Source: RPQJ01 sp963744735
GTDB lineage: Bacteria > Pseudomonadota > Gammaproteobacteria > Steroidobacterales > Steroidobacteraceae
Reading direction: 5' to 3'
Assembly: GCA_963744735.1 (NCBI GenBank)
Contig: CAVUVH010000020.1
Location: 62,001-126,000, forward strand
Length of the DNA: 64,000 nucleotides
Below the pieces are notes generated by a model. The model was given only the letters and a program-made list of their open reading frames with translations. It did not search any database and was not told the origin of the DNA. The translations under genes were made by a program, and so were the position numbers. This document shows positions 62,056 through 64,000 of this stretch, one piece after another. How positions within the stretch are numbered: the stretch's first letter is position 1; each line of letters begins with the position of its first letter.

Positions 62056-62201
62056 TGCTGCCTCCGTCGCCGCGAGCGCACTTGACTGGTCCTGAGCTTA
62101 CCGCAGTCCTGCGGCGAGTGGTGCCATGCGCCCTTTCCCGGTTGCCGGGTGCGAGGCATCATGCAGGCCCTCCCAGGACAGGCAAGGCACCGGACCCGAT
62201 C

Positions 62202-63032
62202 ATGAACATTTCCAGGCCATTGCTCGCCGCCGCGCTCGCGCTGCTGGTCGCAGCCTGTGCCACCAGCCCGACGGGGCGCAGGCAGCTCATGCTGGTCTCG
62301 GAAGACCAGGCCATCAGCGCATCGCGCCAGGCGTATGTGCAGGAAATGGGCAAGTACCAGAAGGCCGGCAAGCTGGTCACCGATCCGCAGGTCATCAAGC
62401 GGGTGCAGGTCATCACCGAGCGCCTGGTCGCGCAGGCCATCGTGATGCGACCGGACAGCGCGAAGTGGCTGTGGAGCGTGCAGGTCATCGACGAGCCGAA
62501 GACCGTCAATGCCTGGTGCATGGCGGGCGGGCGCATGGCCATCTACACGGGCCTGATCATCAAGGTGGATCCCACCGACGACGAACTCGCCCAGGTGATG
62601 GGCCACGAGATTGCGCACGCCCTGGCCAATCACACCGCCGAGCGCATGTCGACCGCCATGGCGGCGAACGCGGCGATACTGACCGCGGGCCTGCTGTCCG
62701 ACAAGCCGGGCCAGACGATGGCCCTGGCCGCCACTGCGGCGACGGTCGCGATCAAGCTGCCGAACAGCCGCACCTCCGAGAACGAGGCCGACCAGATCGG
62801 CATCGAACTCGCCGCCAAGGCCGGTTACGACCCCCGCGCGGCCGTGACGCTCTGGCAGAAGATGGGCAAGGTGGGCGGCAGCGCCCCGCCGGAGTTCCTC
62901 AGCACGCATCCCAGCGATACGACGCGACAGCAGCGGCTCGGCGCGCTCGCGCCGCAGATGATGCCGTATTACCAGGCGCCCGGAGCGCGACCCAGGGCCC
63001 CGGTGCGCATGGGGCCGGCGGGCGTCGCATGA
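62202..63032 (+). CDS. M48 family metalloprotease lipoprotein (LoiP/YcaL-like)
   Basis: This intact 276-residue protein has a lipoprotein signal (LLAAALALLVAACATS; lipobox LVAAC). The zinc motif is MGHEIAHALANHTAERMS (HExxH), and the third ligand is in SENEADQIGIELAAKAGYDP (ExxxD). AWCMAGGRMAIYTGLI precedes the helix, as in LoiP and BepA relatives. It would degrade misassembled envelope proteins at the outer membrane. ATG 62202. It ends 17 bp before the oligopeptidase gene, so the two may be co-transcribed. Confidence 0.93.
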   Translation: MNISRPLLAAALALLVAACATSPTGRRQLMLVSEDQAISASRQAYVQEMGKYQKAGKLVTDPQVIKRVQVITERLVAQAIVMRPDSAKWLWSVQVIDEPKTVNAWCMAGGRMAIYTGLIIKVDPTDDELAQVMGHEIAHALANHTAERMSTAMAANAAILTAGLLSDKPGQTMALAATAATVAIKLPNSRTSENEADQIGIELAAKAGYDPRAAVTLWQKMGKVGGSAPPEFLSTHPSDTTRQQRLGALAPQMMPYYQAPGARPRAPVRMGPAGVA

Positions 63033-63048
63033 TCAAAGCGCCGGCCGC

Positions 63049-64000
63049 ATGAGCGGCGACGGGCCGCCCAGGCCGCCGGTCGCGGAGGTGCGTCCCCACG
63101 TCGTGCGCTCGCCGCACGGCGACCGCGTCGATGACTATTACTGGCTGCGCGACGACGAGCGCGCGGCTGCCGACGTGCTCGCCTGGCTGCGCGCCGAGGA
63201 CGCCTATCGCGAGGCGGTGACGGCGGCCTGGCAGCCGCTGCAGGACGCGCTGTACCGTGAGATCGTCGGCCGCATCCGGCAGGACGATGCCAGCGTGCCG
63301 TACGAGTACAACGGCTGGTGGTACCAGCATCGCTACGACACGGGCGACGAGTACCCGGTGTACCTGCGCCGCGCCGGCGGCCCGCAGGGGCCCGAGCAGG
63401 TGCTGCTCGACGTGCGCGCGCAGGCGCGCGGCCACGACTTCTACGAACTCGGCGCGCTCGAAGTCAGCCTCGACCAGCGCTGGCTCGCGCTGACCGAGGA
63501 CACGGTCGGGCGCCGCCAGTACACGCTGCGCTTCCGCTCGCTCGAGACCGGGAATGGCTGCCCGATGCGGTGCCGAACGTCGAGGAGGGCATCGCCTGGA
63601 CCGCCGATCACCGGCGGGTGCTGTATGTCGAGAAGGACCCGGTCACGCTGCTCGGCCTGCGCGTGCGCGTGCATGAACTCGGCACCGATCCCGCGCTCGA
63701 CCCGGTGGTTCACGAGGAGCAGGACGAGGCGTTCTACACCTCCGTCGGCATGACCAAGGACCGGCGCTTCCTGCTGATCGACTCGAGCAGCACCGTCACG
63801 ACCGAGACACGGTACGCGCGCATCGACGATCCGGCGCTGGCGTTCAGGGTGCTGCTGCCACGCGAGCGCGGCCACGAGTACGCCGTCGATCACGTGGGCG
63901 AGCGCTGGGTGATCCGCAGCAACTGGCAGGCCGTCAATTTCCGCCTGCTCGAGGCGCCGACGGACGCGGCCGGCGACCGTGCGCAGTGGCGCGAGCTGGT
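63049..64000 (+). CDS. S9 family oligopeptidase (oligopeptidase B-like), partial and frameshifted
   Basis: The N-terminal part of a prolyl-oligopeptidase-family protein is present; the catalytic hydrolase domain lies outside the window. Seen are VRSPHGDRVDDYYWLRDDER, VPYEYNGWWYQHRYDTGDEY, VLLDVRAQARGHDFYELGAL and, in a second frame, GIAWTADHRRVLYVEKDP, DEAFYTSVGMTKDRRFLLID and WVIRSNWQAVNFRL, the blades of the propeller typical of PtrB. A missing base lies near 63555 (ETGEWLPDAVP in the corrected frame). Oligopeptidase B cleaves small peptides after basic residues. The exact specificity cannot be seen here. ATG 63049 follows the M48 gene. Confidence 0.9.

Overview
The window is GC-rich (roughly two thirds or more G+C by eye), gene-dense chromosomal DNA. 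It looks like a gammaproteobacterium of the Steroidobacterales, Nevskiales or Xanthomonadales kind. The clues are a Pseudomonas-type fadBA pair, a PA2779/PA2778 gene pair, UrcA, NnrU and HugZ-like proteins, bacterioferritin with its ferredoxin under a Fur box, and a DUF1302-DUF1329-YCF48-MMPL locus typical of degraders of hydrophobic compounds. This placement is an inference from gene content. No rRNA, tRNA, phage, insertion sequence or CRISPR array was seen.

Layout. 1-7.5 kb: glycerol use (glpK, cut by the window edge, and glpD), an OPT transporter, and a minus-strand run patatin / DOMON-like / NamZ muramidase / glpD. 7.5-13 kb: YhhN, an acetoacetate-decarboxylase-like protein, UrcA, a membrane protein, a probable structured RNA with terminator, and a soluble lytic transglycosylase. 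13.2-19.3 kb: fatty-acid beta-oxidation (fadB, fadA, a long FadE-type acyl-CoA dehydrogenase) followed by a DNA glycosylase. 19.3-28.9 kb: housekeeping and transport (LOG protein, VOC protein, AGCS symporter, gamma-glutamyltransferase, amidohydrolase, DUF938, malic enzyme, bfr/bfd). 29-34 kb: an acyltransferase beside an acyl-ACP-reductase-like enzyme, lipocalin, rhomboid, and the PA2779/PA2778 pair. 34-42.2 kb: two LysR-regulated neighbourhoods, an M20 peptidase, NnrU, two tiny membrane proteins and a large palindromic repeat.

42.2-51.8 kb is the most interesting part. A minus-strand operon has the order acyl-CoA carboxylase beta, acyl-CoA dehydrogenase, enoyl-CoA hydratase, carboxylase alpha, the same as atuCDEF for acyclic terpenes. 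It is extended by a BKACE (beta-keto acid cleavage) enzyme and a strictosidine-synthase/SMP-30-like protein. A divergent acyl-CoA dehydrogenase-tetR pair shares the promoter gap, which holds a perfect 14-bp palindrome. Next on the plus strand (52-59.2 kb) comes the DUF1302-DUF1329-YCF48-MMPL envelope locus. Together these suggest uptake or export plus degradation of a branched hydrophobic acid. 59-64 kb: a hypothetical protein, an old-yellow-enzyme reductase, an alpha/beta hydrolase, an M48 lipoprotein protease and the start of an S9 oligopeptidase.

About half of the genes are broken by single-base insertions or deletions while their protein sequence stays conserved on both sides. The breaks hit essential-type and accessory genes alike, so they look like uncorrected sequencing errors rather than real pseudogenes. 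Such genes are annotated here across their full extent, with the break positions noted.
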